A stretch of 64,000 nucleotides of DNA from Lonsdalea populi. Its GTDB lineage: Bacteria > Pseudomonadota > Gammaproteobacteria > Enterobacterales > Enterobacteriaceae. How positions within the stretch are numbered: position 1 is the first letter of the stretch; each line of letters starts with the position of its first letter. The position numbers and the translations under genes are program-made. Below are positions 34,401-40,400 of the stretch, one piece after another. The notes beneath the pieces are model-generated. The model was not told where the DNA came from. It saw only the letters and a list, made by a program, of their open reading frames with translations, and searched no databases. The stretch lies in NCBI RefSeq assembly GCF_015999465.1, contig NZ_CP065534.1, forward strand, positions 1,364,001-1,428,000, given 5' to 3'.

Positions 34401-37400
34401 ATCGTCCACCGACAGGGTCAGCGGGAAATTGGTGCGCTCTTCCGAGGCCAGAATACGGATGTCGTCCCAGCGTTCAGCGTCGGGATCGGACAGGCTATGG
34501 CGGTAGTTGAATAGTGCGCTGAACAGCGGCATGGGTTGAGCCACGCCGCTGCAGCGCTGGGCCAGCGTCAGCGGCGCCTGCTCGTGCGCCAGCAGGGCCG
34601 TGAGCGCGTGCGAGACGGATTGCACGAGGTCCTGCGCGCTCTGCCCGGCGAGGACGATGCGCAGCGGCAACGTGTTGATAAACATCCCCATCATCTGGTC
34701 GGCCCCGGCGTTGCCCTGCAACCGGCCGGACAGCACCGAGCCGAAGACCACGTCGTCGCGGCCGCTGGTGTGCGCCAGCACCAGCGCGCAGGCGGCGTGG
34801 AACAGGACGCCCGGGCTGACGCCCAGGCGGCGGGCCTGTGTGCGGATCGTCGCGGCCAGCGCGGTATCCAGCGGCAGAGAGGCCTCAAGGACATCTTCGC
34901 CCTCGCCCTGTACGTCCAGCAGGCCGAACGGCGCGGTCGGGGTATCGACATCGGCCAACCGATCGCGGAAATAGGCTTCATGCTCCGAGAGCGGCACATT
35001 CAGGATCTGGGCGATAAAGTCACGATAAGGCAACGGGACAGGCAGCGCGTCGGAGCGCCCCTCCACGAGCAGACGGATCTCGTTGACAATCAGCGCCAGC
35101 GTCATATGGTCGCTGACCAGATGGTGGAAACGCAGGGCCAGCAGCCATTCATTGTGAGCCGGGTCGTGGGCGATATCGACGGCGAACAGCGGCGCCTGAT
35201 TAAGATCAAGGCGGTGCGAGCGTGGATCGGTATGTGCCTGCAACTGGCCCGCCACATCGTCCGGAGAGGCGGGAACAAAGGTGTTGACCGGCAGGACCGC
35301 CCGACGCCAGACCACCTGCACCGGCTGGCTCAGTCCCTGCCAGCAGACGGCGGTGCGCAGAATATCGTGACGATCGATAACCTGCTGCAGCGCATCCAGA
35401 AACGCATCAAGACGTTCACGCGTTTCAAAAGCCACCAGACTTCTTAATAAATAGGTATCTCCCTGCGCCTGCAGCAGGTGATGAAACAGTATCCCTTCCT
35501 GTAGCGGCGAGAGCGGATAGATATCCTGTACGTTGGCGCCGCCGCCGGGCACGGTTTCGAGGATGGCGTCGATGTCGCCCTGAGTGAGGGCCACCAGCGG
35601 CAGCTGTTCCGGGGTGATGACGGTACAGCCTTCGGGGATGAGATTGGGCGGGACGACGAACGCCGGTTCATCCTGAGAGTCTTGCATGGCCTCTGCCATC
35701 TCATGGAGCACCGGGGTGGTGAAAATACTCCGGACGTCCAGCGTCCAGCCCCGGTTGCGCAGCCGTTCAATCAGGCCGACCGCCATCAGCGAATGACCGC
35801 CGAGCTCGAAGAAGTGGTCGTGGCGGCCGACGCGCGTTAATCCCAGCAGCTCTTGCCAGATGTCGGCCAGCGCGACTTCCAACTCGCCCTGCGGCGCTTC
35901 ATAACCGCGGCTGACCACCGCCGTCTGGTCGGGAGCGGGCAGGGCCCTGCGGTCGAGTTTGCCGTTCGGGGTGAGCGGCAAGGCGTCAAGGGTGACGAAG
36001 GCGCCCGGCACCATATACTCGGCCAGATGTTGGCTGAGCCGGCGGCGCAGGTCGGCGGGGTCCGGTTTGGCGTCGGCCTGCGGGCAGAGATAGGCCACCA
36101 GCCGGGTGTCGCCGGGGCTGTCTTCACGGGCGATCACCACGGCCTCCCGGATACCCGGACACTGCATCAGCCGGGCTTCGATTTCGCCGAGTTCGATACG
36201 AAAGCCGCGCAGCTTGACCTGAAAGTCGTTGCGTCCCAGATACTCGATGCTGCCGTCGGGCCGCCAGCGGCCGAGGTCGCCGGTCTGGTAGAGGCGGGCG
36301 TCGGGCGTCGTTGAGAACGGATCGGGAATAAAGCGCTCGGCGGTGAGTTCGGGGCGGTGCAGATAGCCGCGCGCCACGCCGACGCCGCCGATGTGAATTT
36401 CTCCGGTTACCCCGAGCGGGGCCGGCTGGCCCTGCGCGTCCAGAATATAAATCCGGGTGTTGGCGAGCGGTTTCCCGATGACCGGCAGCGGCTGTGAGGC
36501 GTCGATGACGCAGGCGGCGGCATCCACGGTGCATTCGGTGGGGCCGTAAACGTTGATAAAGCGGGTGGCGGCGAGCGTGGTCAGCCTGGACCAGACGTGC
36601 GGCGAAATGGCCTCTCCGCCGATGAATACCGCCGCGGGCTGATAGGCCGGGTCGGTGCCGAGACCGGCGTCGAGCAGCCCGTGCAGCTGCACGGGGGTGC
36701 AGTCGAATACATCGACGGCGTGACGGGAGAAATAGCGCCACAGCCGCCGGGCATCGGCGCGAAGGGCTTCAGGGACCATGACCAGCGTGTGTCCGGACAG
36801 CAGTTGCAGCCAGCTTTTGACCGAGGCGTCGAACACGATGCTGGCGTTAAGGGCGATGCGGCCGGGCCGTTCGAGCGCCAGCAGCGGCTTGAGGGCGCCG
36901 GCGAGGTTGAGCACGTTCCGGTGGGCGACCATGACGCCCTTGGGTTTGCCGGTGGAGCCGGAGGTGTAGATGACATAGGCCAGATGGCGTGAGTTCAGCC
37001 CCAGCGCCCGGGCGTCGGGGTCGCTCTGCGGATAGACGGCGGACGCCGGGGTATCCAGCAGCAGGACGGGCCGGGTATCGTCGAAGGCTTCCCGCAGCGC
37101 GGTCTGGGTCAGCAGGGCGACGGGTTGGGCGTCGTCGAGCATATAGGCTAAACGTTCGGCGGGGTAAGCGGGGTCGAGCGGGACATAGGCGGCGCCGGCT
37201 TTGAGAATGCCGAGCAGGCCGACCATCATGTCCAGTCCGCGTTCGACGCAAAGGGCGACGCGGTCGTCGGGCCGGACGCCCAGCGAGATCAGATGATGCG
37301 CCAGCTGGTTGGCGCGGCGGTTAAGTTGGTCATAGGTCAGCGCGTCGTCCTCGAACAGCACGGCGAGGGCGTCGGGGGTGCGCGCCGCCTGGGCTTCGAA

Positions 37401-40400
37401 CTGTTGATGGATCAAGGCGTGCTGCGGGAAGTCGGCGTCGGTGGCGTTGAACGCCTCCAGCAGTTGCCGGCGCTCGGCGTCCGGCAGCACCGGCAGGCTG
37501 AGCGCCGGCTGCTGAGCGGCGCTCTCCAAAGCCGCGATCAGGTGACTTATCGCGGTGAGCATGTAGCGAATCATGCGCATCGGGTCGACGCCGGCGACGG
37601 TTTTGGCCGTCAAACGGAAAGCCTCGCCGAGATCGTCCACCGACAGGGTCAGCGGGAAATTGGTGCGCTCTTCCGAGGCCAGAATACGGATGCCGTCCCA
37701 GCGTTCAGCGTCGGGATCGGACAGGCTATGGCGGTAGTTGAATAGTGCGCTGAACAGCGGCATGGGTTGAGCCACGCCGCTGCAGCGCTGGGCCAGCGTC
37801 AGCGGCGCCTGCTCGTGCGCCAGCAGGGCCGTGAGCGCGTGCGAGACGGATTGCACGAGGTCCTGCGCGCTCTGCCCGGCGAGGACGATGCGCAGCGGCA
37901 ACGTGTTGATAAACATCCCCATGATCCGGTCGGCCCCGGCGTTGCCCTGCAACCGGCCGGACAGCACCGAGCCGAAGACCACGTCGTCGCGGCCGCTGGT
38001 GTGCGCCAGCACCAGCGCGCAGGCGGCGTGGAACAGGACGCCCGGGCTGACGCCCAGGCGGCGGGCCTGCGTGCGGATCGTCGCGGCCAGCGCGGTATCC
38101 AGCGGCAGAGAGGCCTCAAGGACATCTTCGCCCTCGCCCTGTACGTCCAGCAGGCCGAACGGAGCGGTCGGGGTATCAACCTCAGCCAACCGATCGCGGA
38201 AATAGGCTTCATGCTCCGAGAGCGGCACATTCAGGATCTGGGCGATAAAGTCACGATAAGGCAACGGGACAGGCAGCGCGTCGGAGCGCCCCTCCACGAG
38301 CAGACGGATCTCGTTGACAATCAGCGCCAGCGTCATATGGTCGCTGACCAGATGGTGGAAGCGCAGCGCCAGCAGCCATTCATTGTGAGCCGGGTCGTGG
38401 GCGATATCGACGGCGAACAGCGGCGCCTGATTAAGATCAAGGCGGTGCGAGCGTGGATCGGTATGTGCCTGCAACTGGCCCGCCACATCGTCCGGAGAGG
38501 CGGGAACAAAGGTGTGGATCGGCAGCGGCGCATCGCGCCAAACCACCTGTACCGGTTGGCTCAGTCCCTGCCAGCAGACGGCGGTGCGCAGAATATCGTG
38601 ACGATCGATAACCTGCTGCAGCGCATCCAGAAACGCATCAAGACGTTCACGCGTTTCAAAAGCCACCAGACTTCTTAATAAATAGGTATCTCCCTGCGCC
38701 TGCAGCAGGTGATGAAACAGTATCCCTTCCTGTAGCGGCGAGAGCGGATAGATATCCTGTACGTTGGCGCCGCCGCCGGGCACGGTTTCGAGGATGGCGT
38801 CGATGTCGCCCTGAGTGAGGGCCACCAGCGGCAGCTGTTCCGGGGTGATGACGGTACAGCCTTCGGGGATGAGATTGGGCGGGACGACGAACGCCGGTTC
38901 ATCCTGAGAGTCTTGCATGGCCTCTGCCATCTCATGGAGCACCGGGGTGGTGAAAATACTCCGGACGTCCAGCGTCCAGCCCCGGTTGCGCAGCCGTTCA
39001 ATCAGGCCGACCGCCATCAGCGAATGACCGCCGAGCTCGAAGAAGTGGTCGTGGCGGCCGACGCGCGTTAATCCCAGCAGCTCTTGCCAGATGTCGGCCA
39101 GCGCGACTTCCAACTCGCCCTGCGGCGCTTCATAACCGCGGCTGACCACCGCCGTCTGGTCGGGAGCGGGCAGGGCCCTGCGGTCGAGTTTGCCGTTCGG
39201 GGTGAGCGGCAAGGCGTCAAGGGTGACGAAGGCGCCCGGCACCATATACTCGGCCAGATGTTGGCTGAGCCGGCGGCGCAGGTCGGCGGGGTCCGGTTTG
39301 GCGTCGGCCTGCGGGCAGAGATAGGCCACCAGCCGGGTGTCGCCGGGGCTGTCTTCACGGGCGATCACCACGGCCTCCCGGATACCCGGACACTGCATCA
39401 GCCGGGCTTCGATTTCGCCGAGTTCGATACGAAAGCCGCGCAGCTTGACCTGAAAGTCGTTGCGTCCCAGATACTCGATGCTGCCGTCGGGCAGCCAGCG
39501 GCCGAGGTCGCCGGTCTGGTAGAGGCGGGCGTCGGGCGTCGTTGAGAACGGGTCGGGAATAAAGCGCTCGGCGGTGAGTTCGGGGCGGTGGAGATAGCCG
39601 CGCGCCACGCCGACGCCGCCGATGTGAATTTCCCCGGCCACGCCGAGCGGCGCAGGCTGGCCCTGGGCGTCCAGAATGTAGATTTGGGTGTTGGCGATGG
39701 GGCGGCCGATGGGCACGAAGCTGCGCATATCGTCGCGTCGGCAGGCCCAGCAGGTGACGTCGATAGCGGCCTCGGTGGGGCCATACAGGTTGTGGAGTTC
39801 GGCGTTGAAGCGGGCAAAGAAACGCTGTTGCAGGTCGGCCGGCAGGGCCTCGCCGCTACAGATGACGCGTTTAAGCGTATCGCAGGGGGTATCGGCCCAC
39901 TGCACGAACTGTTGCAGCATGGAGGGCACAAAATGCAGGGTGGTGATGCCGGCGTCCTCAATCAGTCGAGCGAGATAGCCGGTATCCTTGTGGCCGTCGG
40001 GACGGGCCATCACCAGACGCGCGCCATAGAGCAGCGGCCAGAAGAACTCCCAGACGGAGACGTCGAAGCTGAACGGCGTTTTTTGCAGCACGCGGTCGTC
40101 GGGGGTGAGGCGATAGGCGCGCTGCATCCAGACCAGACGGTTGCAGAGACCGCGATGAGCGTTCATCACGCCTTTGGGCTGGCCGGTGGAGCCGGAGGTG
40201 TAGATGACGTAGGCCAGATTGGCGGCGCTCAGGCCCAGCGCCTGCGGGTCGGGGTTTCTGTCCCGGCCGGCGTCGAATGCCCCGGTATCGAGCAGGACCA
40301 CGGGGACGGCGTCGGTATGGACGGCGGTCAGACCGGACTGGGTCAGCAGGGCGACGGGTTGGGCGTCGTCAAGCATGTAGGCGAGGCGCTCGGCGGGGTA

